From Bog-473 sp963728845 (GTDB lineage: Bacteria > Actinomycetota > Acidimicrobiia > Acidimicrobiales > RAAP-2), in assembly GCA_963728845.1 (NCBI GenBank), contig CAVSLS010000036.1, forward strand, positions 1 through 64,000: 64,000 bases of DNA, in the 5' to 3' direction. Positions 38,709 through 48,948 of this stretch are shown here, in pieces (the stretch's first letter is position 1; each line of letters opens with the position of its first letter). A model generated the notes under the pieces. It ran no database searches, was not told the origin of the DNA, and saw only the letters and a program-made list of their open reading frames with translations. A program made the position numbers and the translations under genes.

Positions 38709-39697
38709 ACGGCGTACTCCTGGGTCCGGTACTCGTCGAGATGCGCCTCGATCCAATCAGCGGTGCGGCGCAGTCCCTCGTCCAGCGGCACTTCCGCCCG
38801 CCAACCTGCCAATTGAAGGGCCTTCGAGCTCTCGGCCTGCAGCCGCGACACCTCGCTCTTCTGCGGACGAACCCTACGATCCTCGACGAGGATCTCGAGA
38901 TCGTGGCCAACGATCTTGGAGACCTGCAGAATAACGTCACGGATGCTGATTTCGACGCCAGTGCCGAGATTCACCACTTCTCCCAACGCCGCGTCGGACG
39001 AGGCCACCGCCACGAAGCCACGCGCGGTGTCCTCCACATACGTGAAGTCGCGAATCGTATCTACCGCCCCGAGCCTCAGTTTCGCACCGGACAAAGCTTG
39101 GCTGATGATGGTCGGAATGACGGCGCGGGCGGACTGGCGGGGGCCGTAGGCATTGAAGGGTCGAACGATCGTGATGGGCATCGCGAACGAACGGTGGAAG
39201 CTGACCCCCAGAGCGTCGGAGGCGATCTTCGTGGCGCTGTATGGCGACTGGGCCTGTAATGGGTGCTGCTCATCGATAGGGGTCCGCAGGGCGGTCCCAT
39301 AGACCTCACTCGTCGAGGTGAGGACGATACGCTCGAGAGTACCCAGTTCCTTTGCGACCAAGAGAACGTTGGCCGTCCCCATGATGTTGGTGTCGATCAC
39401 CTCTTGGGGATGCTCGTACGAGTATGGGATACCGACGAGGGCGGCGAGGTGGAAAATGGCGTCAGCACCGCGGCAGATCTCGCGCATCGCATCGACGTCG
39501 CGGACGTCGCCAAAGGTGATCTCGACCTCCCGCAGCACTGGCTCGGGAACGTCGCCGAGACATCCACGCTCGGCACGAGAGGTGTAGCGCAACATCGCCC
39601 GAACTCGTGCGCCCGCCGTCACGAGCCGCTCCACAAGGGCGCTGCCGATAAATCCGCCCGCCCCGGTGACCACGACCGTCTTGTCTGCGAAGCGCAC
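38705..39697 (-). CDS. NAD-dependent sugar 4,6-dehydratase (LegB-like extended SDR)
   Basis: A 330-residue extended short-chain dehydrogenase. The NAD-binding loop TGAGGFIGS is at 11-19, the active-site strand LTSTSEVYGT at 126-135 and the catalytic Y153-x3-K157 in SPYSATK. RPFNAYGPRQSARAVIPTII is the stretch shared with LegB-type dehydratases, which make 4-keto-6-deoxy intermediates for legionaminic acid and related sugars, and with PglF-like logic feed 4-aminotransferases. No NeuB/LegI homologue is in the window, so a nonulosonic acid product is not supported here. The start is GTG 39697 after a G-rich site. It is the first gene of the operon with the nucleotidyltransferase and GT2. Confidence 0.94.
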   Translation of the reverse strand: MRFADKTVVVTGAGGFIGSALVERLVTAGARVRAMLRYTSRAERGCLGDVPEPVLREVEITFGDVRDVDAMREICRGADAIFHLAALVGIPYSYEHPQEVIDTNIMGTANVLLVAKELGTLERIVLTSTSEVYGTALRTPIDEQHPLQAQSPYSATKIASDALGVSFHRSFAMPITIVRPFNAYGPRQSARAVIPTIISQALSGAKLRLGAVDTIRDFTYVEDTARGFVAVASSDAALGEVVNLGTGVEISIRDVILQVSKIVGHDLEILVEDRRVRPQKSEVSRLQAESSKALQLAGWRAEVPLDEGLRRTADWIEAHLDEYRTQEYAV

Positions 39698-39907
39698 GCC
39701 CCACCCTTTCGTTGCCTCCCGGAGCAAGCGCAGACATTACTACCCGTGCGGGCCTCTATGAGATGGGGTCTTCCGGGTGTCGCAACGACCGTCAATCCCG
39801 ATCAACGAGGGTTCAGGGAGTCTCGCTGGAGATACAGTCAGCCGGTCGAACCGAGTGAGGATGGATCTCGAGGGTCATGGCCCTCCTACGACCGGAAAGC
39901 CAGCCCA

Positions 39908-41309
39908 ATGCGAGTCCGTGCAAGAGCCGAGCAGATGACCAGCAAGCTGAAGGAGCTTCCCGCGCTCTATGTGGTCTTGTCGCTGGCGATCGGGACGTTT
40001 CTCGTATTCGCCCAGCCACCCGGTCAGGGCCTCGACGAGGTTAGGCATTTCTATCGGGTTTGGACCTTCGCCAGCGGGGCGTTCGTCGACGCGCACGGCC
40101 GGGCAGGTGGACCCATCCCCAATGCGTATCCGACTACATGAATCACTTCGCCAATGCCGCACTGAAGCGGGCACCCTTCTCGTTTCCGCAGTATTGGCAG
40201 AGTCCACATCCGTGCATTGGCAGGCACGTCTTCGGCTCGTACGGAACCGCCGCATTCAATGGCCCGATCTCGTACCTACCTTCGATTCTCACGGTAGCCC
40301 TGCTGCGTGCCGTAGACGCTCCGGTTCCGTTGATCTTCTTCGCGGGCCGATTGGCGAGTCTCCTCGTCTTCGTCGGCATCTTACTATTTGGCGATTCGCC
40401 TGATTCCTGTGGGCAAGCAGGTCCTCTTCGTTCTGGGCTTGTTCCCCACGACGCTCCTGCTGGCGTCCAGCTATTCGGCAGACCCGATGCCCGTTGCCCT
40501 GGCTGTTCTGGCCATAAGCCTTGCTTTGCGGACTCGTCGCTCCGAAGTGCCGGACAGGCACGCCTTTCTTTTCCTCTTTCTTGTCCTCGCCGCCCTCTCG
40601 CTCACGAAGCCGACGATGTTCGTCTTCGCTCCGCTCTTGTTCATGGTCCCGTCACCCCGGATTGGCCCGAGCCGCCTGCACCCCCGGTCTTCTCCAAGCG
40701 GGTGCAGCCGTTGTGGTGGTGGCGCTGGCGGGCGTGTGGAGCCTGGTCACGCGTCACGTGGGGTTCAATGACGTCTACGGTTTGAATCCGCACAAGCAAA
40801 TCGAATTCATCGTCCACGACCCCTTCGGCTACGCCTGGGTCCTCGCACGCACGTTCTTCGAGAGCATGGGCGAGGCACGTTGGCTGCCGGGGTTCGTCTT
40901 CTCGATTGGTTTCCCCCGACCCTTGGTCCCTGACAACATCTACGCGCCAGTCGGATTGGTGATCATCGGTGCATTGACATTGTGGTACGCCTATCAGCTC
41001 CAGTTTGGCGAGAAGCGTCGAGCCAACTATGGGACGCTTACCCTCGCGTGGCTACCGATCGTGATGACGGTGGCGGGAATAGTCCTCGTCGAGACGACCC
41101 TGTTCGTCTACGGCACACCCGTGGGCCAGCCGGTCACCGCCGCCCAAGGACGGTATCTCTATCCGTTCGTCGCTCTACCCCTGCTCAGCATTGACTGCTT
41201 TCGCCGGGTGAGGCAGGTGCCACATTCCACTCGTTGGATCATCGGCGGCAGCGTGATCATGTTGGCCTGGCTGGTCGTAAAGATCTTCGTCCACGACTAC
41301 AACCTGTAG
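39908..41309 (+). CDS. DUF2142-like polytopic membrane protein, frameshifted
   Basis: A predicted membrane protein of the DUF2142 kind. The landmark after the first span is QPPGQGLDEVRHFYRVWTFASG. The frame fails near 40130 at PIPNAY and continues in others: FPQYWQSPHPCIGRHVFGS to ~40390, then LFVLGLFPTTLLLASSYSADP to ~40690, then AGAAVVVVALAGVWSLVT through GQPVTAAQGRYLYPFVALP to the TAG at 41307-41309. About nine spans in total, normal order and length for the family; three indels separate the pieces. The Q-R-Y motif near the last spans is typical. The family is often found in glycan loci; enzymatic activity is unproven. The start is ATG 39908, with ATG 39935 as the alternative. Confidence 0.8.
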
Positions 41310-41626
41310 CTCGAGTGCCCGGGCACAACCGGCCAGATTGCTCTCAGCCTCCCCATTCCGTGTCGACGGTCCCTGCACGAGTGACAAGGATGGACCCGTA
41401 CCCCGGGCAGTCGAGCCACCAACGGGGGTTGCGCCGAGATATGCCGACCGCTCGCCGGCTCACGGAGCCTCGGTCTTTCGCCGGACACGAATCGGTGAGA
41501 CCGATCTGCGGGTGACAGGAAGACCGAGCACCTCACCCCTGGTCGGGGGGCGAATTGCTCACCGATCAATTCGGCGTGTGAGGCGGCGCGCGCCGAGCGA
41601 TTGGCCGAGAGCACAGATTACGCTGC
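41310..41626. other. intergenic stretch without a supported gene
   Basis: 317 bp between the DUF2142-like gene and the acyltransferase gene. Short frames on both strands show no family likeness and no structured element stands out. The promoter of the acyltransferase gene should lie here. Confidence 0.5.
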
Positions 41627-43693
41627 GTGGTTCCAGTGACTAGCTCAGTGTCGCGACTCGCCTCTGCAACTGGGAAGCGGCAGTCCGCGCTCGGCGGAGT
41701 CGAAGACCCGCGCCCGGCGAATCCGGAGAGCTTCCGGGGCGACATCGAAGGTATGCGGGCTATCGCAATCCTGGTCATTGTTGCCTACCACGCGGGGCTT
41801 CCGGGGTTCCCCGGCGGCTTCATCGGTGTCGACATCTTTTTCGTCATTTCTGGGTTCTTGATTACGAGAAATCTCATCGACGAATCGAGCAACACCAACT
41901 CAATCGTGTTGTCTCGATTCTGGGCCAGGAGAGTCAGACGCTTGGTGCCGGGATTGGCCCTCATGACGATCGTCACCCTCATAGCAAGCTCGCTGATCGT
42001 TGCCCCATTCGACATGCTGGAGATATCGAAAGAGGGAGCCTCGGCAGGCCTCTACGTGTCGAACATCGTCTTCGGCTTCAAGGCTCAGAACTATTTTGCA
42101 TCAGACATCAACAAGAGTCCGTTCCTTCACACCTGGTCCCTCGGTGTCGAGGAGCAGTTCTACCTCGTGTGGCCATTCGTTCTGTATGCGGCCCTCCTAT
42201 GGAGCAGGCGAAGTGGAATAGTCATACGCAGGCTGGCTCCTCCGATCTTTGGCGTTATCTTGGGAGCGTCGTTCACGATCAACGTCATTCTCACGGATCG
42301 CGGAAGTAGCTGGGCGTTCTTCAGTCTTCCGACGCGGGCATGGGAGTTTGCGTTGGGTGGGCTACTCGCTTCAATGGCGGTTCGCAAGGTTCCCTCGTGG
42401 TGCGGTCTCGCGTTGGGCATCACCGGGTTGGCGGCGATCGCCTACGCGGACCTGGCCTTCAACGACGCGACCTCATATCCGGGGACCAATGCTCTCTGGC
42501 CGGTTGCCGGTGCTGGCTTGGTCATCCTGGCTGGACAGATGACCGATTCGTCCAACCCCACTGTCGTCATGAAGATGCTGGGGACACGGCCAATGAGGTG
42601 GATCGGTCGCTTGTCGTATTCGTGGTATCTCTGGCACTGGCCCTTCATAGTCCTCGTGGTGTTGGCCGTCGGGAACAGCAGCCTCTCTCTTCGAACAGGC
42701 GCAGCACTGGTCTCATTGGGTGTGGCCTATGTCGCGTTCAGGACCGTTGAGAATCCACTCCGATTCAATCGGTCGCTGATCCGATCCTCACGGCGAACGT
42801 TTCTGCTCGGCTTGGCGATCACGGGGGTCACGCTTGGGACGGCGGGTGTGACATGGGAGTGGGCGACTCGGAGCACGCCGGCGTCTTACGCAAAGCTCCA
42901 GTCTGCTGCTCTCCAAGTGTTCTTTCCAAGGTGTTCGTCCGCTCACACCCCGCAGGGCATCCCCTACTGTGCGGGCGGCGACCTGAGGAGTTCTACTGTC
43001 GTCGCATTCGTCGGCGACTCACATGCGGCAACCTGGTTCAACGAGTTGAGCACCGTCGCGGCGAAGCAACACGTTCGCGTCGCCGCCTTCATGAAATCTG
43101 GCTGTCCATTCATCCCAATCGCCGTGGAACCGGCCATTCCGAATGGACCGACAAGCACTTCACAATGTCTGGCGGCGCGTGCTCAGGGTATGCACGGTTT
43201 GGCGGAGCTGAAACCGATCGGAATCATCTTGACCGAGCATGATCGACAATATTTGGGACTGATCTTGGACAAGAATGGCGACGTGCCCAGTGAACCTGAG
43301 CAGGTTGAGCTGTGGCGCACCGCCTTCAAGACCTTTCTTCACCAGATGCAGGATCAAGGCATCCGGCCAGGGGTAATTCTCGACGATCCCACCCTGCCGT
43401 ACGAGCCTGCCGAATGCGTCTCACGGACGCAGTCGCTGGCGGCCTGCGAATCCTCGAGGGGGGCCGCGCTGTCCACCGGCCAGTCGTTGATGAGCGCGGA
43501 CATGGGCGTTCTGAAGGCTGATCCGTCAGTTCCCATATTGGCACCCGATGACTTCCTTTGCGACGAGGCGGGATGTCCGCTTGAACTGCACGGCCACCTT
43601 CTCTACGCCGATACAAATCACTTGACTCTCGGTGCGACCCAGCTGATGGAGCCCCAACTCTCCAACTTGCTCAGATCGGTCGTCAGTGGCTGA
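41627..43693 (+). CDS. membrane O-acyltransferase (acyltransferase-3) with C-terminal SGNH domain
   Basis: A 688-residue OafA/YrhL-type enzyme that acetylates envelope glycans. Residues ~35-400 hold ten spans with the family signature: FRGDIEGMRAIAILVIVAYH with the catalytic His, GGFIGVDIFFVISGFLIT, SRFWARRVRRLVPG and LHTWSLGVEEQFYLVWP. The C-terminal ~230 residues form an SGNH esterase-like domain starting at VVAFVGDSHAATW (Ser in the GDSH block) and ending near DTNHLTLGA with the Asp-x-x-His. Fusion of the two is the usual form for O-antigen O-acetylation. The start is GTG 41627. The 3' end overlaps the next membrane gene by 8 bp. The frame is intact. Confidence 0.95.
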   Translation: MVPVTSSVSRLASATGKRQSALGGVEDPRPANPESFRGDIEGMRAIAILVIVAYHAGLPGFPGGFIGVDIFFVISGFLITRNLIDESSNTNSIVLSRFWARRVRRLVPGLALMTIVTLIASSLIVAPFDMLEISKEGASAGLYVSNIVFGFKAQNYFASDINKSPFLHTWSLGVEEQFYLVWPFVLYAALLWSRRSGIVIRRLAPPIFGVILGASFTINVILTDRGSSWAFFSLPTRAWEFALGGLLASMAVRKVPSWCGLALGITGLAAIAYADLAFNDATSYPGTNALWPVAGAGLVILAGQMTDSSNPTVVMKMLGTRPMRWIGRLSYSWYLWHWPFIVLVVLAVGNSSLSLRTGAALVSLGVAYVAFRTVENPLRFNRSLIRSSRRTFLLGLAITGVTLGTAGVTWEWATRSTPASYAKLQSAALQVFFPRCSSAHTPQGIPYCAGGDLRSSTVVAFVGDSHAATWFNELSTVAAKQHVRVAAFMKSGCPFIPIAVEPAIPNGPTSTSQCLAARAQGMHGLAELKPIGIILTEHDRQYLGLILDKNGDVPSEPEQVELWRTAFKTFLHQMQDQGIRPGVILDDPTLPYEPAECVSRTQSLAACESSRGAALSTGQSLMSADMGVLKADPSVPILAPDDFLCDEAGCPLELHGHLLYADTNHLTLGATQLMEPQLSNLLRSVVSG

Positions 43694-45422
43694 TCAAACT
43701 GCGCAATCAGCTGCGTCAATTTCTGATTCAGGATTGCCTGTCACGGCCCGGCTGCGCTATGTCGATCATTTGGATCCCATGATCGTCAATGTGCTCACGC
43801 TCGTCGGTTTTGGCCTCCCGATCGTTGGTTACTTCTGGTTCATCGCCCATTACGGCGTCAACGTTCCGTACCAAGATGGTTGGGCTGACATGTCGATGAT
43901 CCATCAGTGTTACTCACATCTATTCACCTGTGGCGCACTGTGGACACAACACAATGAGGACAGGATCCTCTTTCCCAATCTGGTCGTGGTCATCTTGGCC
44001 CATACCACACACTTCAACGTCAGGGGCGAAGAGTTCTTGAGCGGCCTCATGCTCGTGGCCGCAACATTTCTGTTGATCCATGCCCACAAGCGGCGATCGC
44101 CCGATGTTCCCTGGCTCTACTACTGCCCGGTGGTCATTTTGGCCTGCTCGCTCGTCCAGTACGGAGCCACATTGTGGGGATTTCAATTGGCGTGGTATCT
44201 GGTGTTCTTGGCGCTGGCATTCGTTGTCGTGTTCCTCGACCGCGACGAGCTCGGCGTAACCACTCTCGCCCTTGCGATCAGCGCGGGGGTGATAGGAAGC
44301 TACTCGTCATTGCAAGGTCTTCTGATCTGGCCGGTTGGGATGGTGCTCATTCTCTACCGGCGTCGCGCCCGGCCCATCGTGACTGCCTGGGTCGTCGCTG
44401 CCTGCGCAACCACCGCTCTTTACTATTACCACCTGAACATCAACGCTGGAACCACGTTGCCGAGTTCACTCACTCATCACTCGATATCCCCGATCCTCTT
44501 TGCCATTTTTGCGATTGGTGACGTTTTAGGGGTCCCGATAAGACCGGGCGGAAGCGACGTCGGCATCTTGTTGTTTGGACTCGTCATCGTGGTCTTGGCA
44601 TTGGCGGCGTTGAGACTGTGTGGGTTAGCGCCGGATAAGACAAGTGCACGTCCAGTGGGCGCAACACTCATATGGTTTGGTCTGCTCTTCTCAATTGTGG
44701 TCGCTGTCGGGCGGCACGGACTCGGCTATTGGGGCGCGAGTTCCTCGGGTTACACCATCTACGACGTATGGGTACTGATCGGCGTGTACATGGTGTTGCT
44801 CGCCCGGAACCCTCGAACAACACGAGGTGGAGCTGGTTCCACGAAATACTTCGAGAGAGTGCCGAACGTGGTGCGGCGAAATGCCCATCGATATGCCCTT
44901 TGGATGGTGCTGGCGTTAATGGCCTTACAGCCCATTGTCGGAGTTGGAAACGGATTGGATGGAGCCCGGACCATCCACGCGGCGGAACTGAAGTCCGTCG
45001 CGACGGCACGGAACATAAGCACAGTGAGTGACATCGATGTATTGGATAACCTCAGCTTCTACCAGCCCGTTCCACTCACAAAGACGCAGGTCCATATCGC
45101 CGAGGTTCTTCAGTTGACCATCTTTGCCGGGACGAGGCCTCCGGTCACGACCACGGCCCCGGCTCCTCGTCGGCGTGCGCCGCTGCCACACCTCAATGCC
45201 CAAACCTGGCCGATCACAGTGCTCTGGCTCGACTACAGCCCGAGCGACTACACGAAGGTCGGTGAGTGGGAGGGTCACTACGTGGGCCATCAGGTCAGTG
45301 GGGGAGCGCCGGTCTATGCCAACCTCTTCGGTGGTTTCAAGCAGGACTTCTACATGTCCACCCTGCCCATCGGCACCGGGATCTATATCCCCACGTCCCT
45401 CTTACGATACGAGGTCCCCTAG
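43686..45422 (+). CDS. GT-C-like polytopic membrane protein (family B), intact
   Basis: A 578-residue protein with about ten spans, paralogue of the frameshifted gene at 35365-36879. Shared landmarks: IAHYGVNVPYQDGWADM, LWTQHNEDRILFPNLVVVIL, THFNVRGEEFLSGLML, AHKRRSPDVPWLYYCPV, LQGLLIWPVGMVLILYRRR. The C-terminal ~130 residues after the last span are soluble and include a Pro-rich linker (RPPVTTTAPAPRRRAP). The start is GTG 43686 within the acyltransferase 3' end, so the two are coupled. The conserved D/W-D and QHNE loop is a candidate active site by analogy to GT-C enzymes. No experimentally known function is known to me. Confidence 0.86.
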   Translation: MADQTAQSAASISDSGLPVTARLRYVDHLDPMIVNVLTLVGFGLPIVGYFWFIAHYGVNVPYQDGWADMSMIHQCYSHLFTCGALWTQHNEDRILFPNLVVVILAHTTHFNVRGEEFLSGLMLVAATFLLIHAHKRRSPDVPWLYYCPVVILACSLVQYGATLWGFQLAWYLVFLALAFVVVFLDRDELGVTTLALAISAGVIGSYSSLQGLLIWPVGMVLILYRRRARPIVTAWVVAACATTALYYYHLNINAGTTLPSSLTHHSISPILFAIFAIGDVLGVPIRPGGSDVGILLFGLVIVVLALAALRLCGLAPDKTSARPVGATLIWFGLLFSIVVAVGRHGLGYWGASSSGYTIYDVWVLIGVYMVLLARNPRTTRGGAGSTKYFERVPNVVRRNAHRYALWMVLALMALQPIVGVGNGLDGARTIHAAELKSVATARNISTVSDIDVLDNLSFYQPVPLTKTQVHIAEVLQLTIFAGTRPPVTTTAPAPRRRAPLPHLNAQTWPITVLWLDYSPSDYTKVGEWEGHYVGHQVSGGAPVYANLFGGFKQDFYMSTLPIGTGIYIPTSLLRYEVP

Positions 45423-45959
45423 TCAAGGGGCTGTCGCCAGGTCCGTCGGACCAGCAACGGGGTGAAATGACTGACCCAAACCCTTGCGTCCGACAGGGCC
45501 TCATGGGCTCGGACGGTCTGCTCAACCGGATTCCTCAAGTGACACAAGGTGGCGTTAGTTCTATCGGGAGGCTCTTCAAAAGCGTTCCCGATGTGGGTGA
45601 GACGAAATAGTTATCAAACACGCGCGGATTGAGTGCTGGTCGTCATCGGAGCCGGAAACGGATTGGACGGAGTCCGGAGCATTCATGCACGATCCGGTCG
45701 CAGGACGCGACACCAAGTCCGGTGCCGAGCGGCGGCATACAGCGATGGTTGACCCGGCTGAGGCGGGGCATCGCCTCGGCGAGCTTCGCCACCAGCACTG
45801 AGCCAACTGGCTACATCAAGACTCAGTCCTTGGGCTCTCCCCGGAACTGGGAGGTCGTCTCTGACGGATGGATCGTAAGCCTCGGTAACTCCAGCTTCGA
45901 GTGCCTCGGCTTCGCCCCCCATCAGCTGCTGAAATCACGGGTCTAAATATGATGAACGG
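45423..45959 (+). pseudogene. non-genic stretch containing a family-B C-terminal relic
   Basis: Mostly without coding likeness, but at about 45640-45700 the + strand reads VIGAGNGLDGVRSIHARS, a clear match to VGVGNGLDGARTIHAAEL near the end of the family-B protein just upstream (around 44940). The rest of that protein is not seen, so this is a small leftover of a duplicated copy. A 105-residue frame at 45629-45946 runs through it and is not convincing as a gene. Confidence 0.5.
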
Positions 45960-47414
45960 ATGAGCGAACGGTCAAACGGGAGTACTACTTCTGGCATTCG
46001 CTCTTCGACGCTCCTCTCGTCACGTGGCAGGCCACCAATCCTGGATCGATTGAGTCGCAACCGACTCTCGCTTATCTGTTATGGCGCGTTTTCAATCGCG
46101 TACCTTGGACTGAGCTGGGTAGCTCTCCCCACGTAATTGATTCTTTCCCTGACAGCCCATCCTATCTACCCATAAATTTTCTTGGACATGCAGAGAGGTT
46201 GTGGACCGTCCCAGTGATTTATTCGCTCGGAATAGCCTCTATTGGAGGGTAATGCTCCAAACTGTCATTGGTTTGTTGTCCTGGACTGTTCTTTCCGTTC
46301 AACTCGGGAAGTCGATACAAACTAGGCTGATCCGATTCGGATCGCAGCTGTGGGTCTTGCTCTTAGCACTTACGGCGCCTCTCTTACAATGGAATCTGAA
46401 CCATTCTCAGCGAGTCAATCGCAATATCCCTTTCGCTTCTTCTGGTCGCGTGTTCCTTGGCGTTCGCACGGCGGAAGGATGGTAGATCGCTCGCTGCGCT
46501 GGTTCTTGTTTTGTTGCTTTGGGCATTTGTCCGCCAGGACCAAGCGATCGTCACGCTCGCATTTCTGGTCATATTCGCAGTATTAGCTTGGCTTGGACCA
46601 AATCTACGAAGACTGGCGCTATTTGGCCTTTCTGCAGTTGCGTTCATAAGCCTCTGGGCAGTGGTCGGCAACGGTTAATTCCTCGCATACAACTGTGCAG
46701 TACGCACGGCTTGCGGATCTGTCGAATGGAGAGCATTTACGAATCCGGATGAAATCAAATATCTATACAAACATGGCCTGCCGCATAACAGCGTCCTGAA
46801 GTCGCCTCCGCCCTTTACCAGATCAGGAGAACAGGAAAATGTGAACCAGTTTGGGGACCCGTACCTTGGAGTACTGATTGAGTTGGACCCCGCATTCAGT
46901 CACTGGGCAAGGACACAAGGGGAGAATGTGCTGCTTGGCTACACGCTACCCATCCGTGGCCTACGGTTTCTGAGGCTCTGGTGGCCGCTCCCCAACTAAT
47001 GACAATGAACCCGGACTACCTCTTCACACCTGCGCTCCCCCAATGGTTATCCACGCTCGTGTACGGCAACCTAAGTTCACGTGTGGCGCAAACGGCGTCG
47101 GGTGCACCCAGATCGTCTGATCCTATCTTTCTTGTTGCTCTGCTTGGTATAAGTATCACGTGCTTCTCGTGGTCTGCATTTCGTGGCCGATTCTCTTCGG
47201 CTAGCGTTGTTGGTGCGTTCGCAATCGGTTTGGCTGCTCCTTGGTGTGTCCTAATCTGGAATGAGGATGCCGGCGAGCTGCCAAGAGAATCGTCGTTCCT
47301 GCAGTCTTCGTCCACGTCGCCCTCGTCGTTCTTCTCGCTGGCAGCCTGGATACCCTCTTCTTGTCACGAAGAAGAGGGCGACGCGCTCTGGGTCTTCGAC
47401 AAGCGGTGCCGTAA
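45960..47414 (+). pseudogene. decayed polytopic membrane glycosyltransferase-like gene, low GC
   Basis: From ATG 45960 a 58-codon frame (LDRLSRNRLSLICYGAFSIA) ends at TAA 46134. The protein then continues in other frames: SPSYLPINFLGHAERLWTVP, then LQTVIGLLSWTVLSVQL and LLALTAPLLQWN, after a shift near 46398 ILSESIAISLSLLLV and FVRQDQAIVTLAFLVIF, then AYNCAVRTACGS, HPWPTVSEALVAAPQL, TMNPDYLFTPALPQWL, and finally VVPAVFVHVALVVLLAGSL ending at TAA 47412-47414. Order and length fit a ~480-residue membrane protein of a kind common in Actinobacteria. At least four indels break it. The DNA is clearly poorer in GC than its neighbours. Confidence 0.75.
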
Positions 47415-47825
47415 CGCACCACGGCATCTAGTGACCGTCCACCAGCACACCCCGAGCTCTTTGACACCACGGGCACGGGCAAGTCGAGCTCGCCGACCTG
47501 GCGCGTGGCTTCTGCTCCGGCGCGCACCGTGAGTAGCGCCTGGGCCGGGACGTGCGGCGAGCCCTCGGTCCAGGTCTTGGCACAATCGGGGATCGGCACA
47601 GCGCCAGCGACGCTTGATCGAGAAGAGGCTGGCTGGACGCCGAAGCGGGGCAGATCCAGTCTGTGGGCACACTTGCGATCCTTGGCCAGGGCCCGACACC
47701 CACAACCTGCACAGCGGACCACGTCAGACGTCATCTCGACCGTCACACAGCCCTCGTCGGGCGTCTCGCTCACCTCCAGCACCCGGACGCCGTCGAGTCC
47801 CAACAAAGCGTCGCACCATGGCCCG
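47400..47825 (-). mobile_element. ISL3-family transposase remnant (N-terminal part)
   Basis: The minus strand reads the start of an ISL3 transposase: LLGLDGVRVLEVSETPDEG, VVRCAGCGCRALAKDRK with the zinc-finger cysteines, DLPRFGVQP, then in other frames SIKRRWRCADP, TWTEGSPHVPAQALLTV, GAEATRQVGELDLPV and GVCWWTV. At least two frameshifts occur and the catalytic C-terminal part is absent. It abuts the 3' end of the decayed membrane gene, so it probably inserted there and was truncated. Confidence 0.8.
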
Positions 47826-48479
47826 TGCCCGAGAGCCGGCGACCCGAGCCGAGCGGGCCAGAACTGACCCGTCTGGCCCGGCACCCCACGCTGACCGCCG
47901 AGCAGTCTCGGATCAACGTCAAATGCACACCGGCTCTTCACCAGCATCGGGGTAGAGCGGGAAGCGCCACGTTTCCGACGCCTCGATTCGCGCCCGAGGG
48001 ACTTTTGGGATGAAGCGATTACCGTCCACGGGTGAAAATGCGTACTTCGCGGCCGTCCCAGGGAGACCGGTCTTGTACGGTTCTATGGCCCGACCTTGGA
48101 CGCTCCATCCGACTGCAACTCGGCGCTCAGCATCAGCTTCGAACTGTTCGATCGACTTGTACCGGCGGACCTGAACGGTCTCACCGTCGGCTTGGTACGG
48201 GAGATAGGTAGCTCGATTAATGGGGCTCTACGCGTTGAAGTAGGGAGCACGGCGATTGGCGGCGAGGGTCGCCTGGGCCACGTCACACGACCGGCATAGA
48301 GGAGTACACATTTGGCAGTAGTGCTCTGGTCCTTACCGCGCCAGGTTGGCGGTGCCCGTTCCGGATCACCTTGGCAGAAAAATAGCATTTGGACTGCTGG
48401 TGGACCGCGACGCAAGACGGATGAGGTCTCCTCAATGTCGATGGCGTGGAGTAGGTCAGCGTACAAACGCGAGCCGGTT
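47826..48479. other. stretch without a supported gene
   Basis: About 650 bp between the ISL3 remnant and the decayed membrane gene fragment. A minus-strand frame stays open from that fragment down to 48083, but its residues are not family-like beyond about 48480. On the + strand 48096-48299 gives a smooth-looking 67-residue frame (NGLTVGLVREIGSSING) that I cannot assign. Confidence 0.45.
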
Positions 48480-48925
48480 TCACTGTGTGTCCGGCCGAAC
48501 GTGTACACGGTTGCGCAGCCGTAGTGCTGCTCGGACTGCAGGATTGATCGGAGCTTTGACTGAAGGTCGAGTCGGTGCTGGCAGTCCGCGAGCAGGAACC
48601 GCGCGCCGCTGGAGCGGACCAGCTCGATGGAAGCCGACGGGCTGAGCTGACCCGAGAAGAGCTGGTTGGCCCGAACGACTCTCATAGGGTAGACGGGCGT
48701 CCACGAATAAATCCCGGCCCACGTGTTTCGACCCGTCTAAGCGGGGACAATCTGTCCGAGATAGACCGGGGACAGAACGGCACCCGGCACTGGAGTCGAG
48801 ATCAGGTAATCCAGTGCTTCCTTTTCGGATGATGTGATGAAGAAGGGATCGGATGGGTTTGTGTGGAGATATGGGGCTCTCGAAGAGCCTCTAAAGCGCC
48901 TTCGGAACGCGGCTGCCAACCGCAA
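48480..48925 (-). pseudogene. C-terminal fragment of a polytopic membrane protein with a nonsense codon
   Basis: The minus strand reads the soluble C-terminal end of a GT-C-like protein: ITSSEKEALDYLIST, VPGAVLSPVYLGQIVPA, then a TAG at 48737-48739, and in the same frame TGRNTWAGIYSWTPVYP, RANQLFSGQLSP, SSGARFLLADCQHR and YGCATVYTF. Since both halves share one frame, a single point mutation (probably Tyr or Phe to stop) explains the break. The membrane part upstream is missing, so the gene is truncated as well. Confidence 0.62.
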
Positions 48926-48948
48926 AGCCCCGTTTGGGCAAGACCGGT

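Noticed and set aside
38705..39697. Legionaminic acid pathway
   Set aside because: Only the LegB-like dehydratase is present. No NeuB/LegI synthase, epimerase or CMP-transferase is seen, so only the dehydratase step is claimed.
48096..48299. A 67-residue plus-strand protein
   Set aside because: It has no start signal, no recognisable family and lies across an open antisense frame; kept only as a note.
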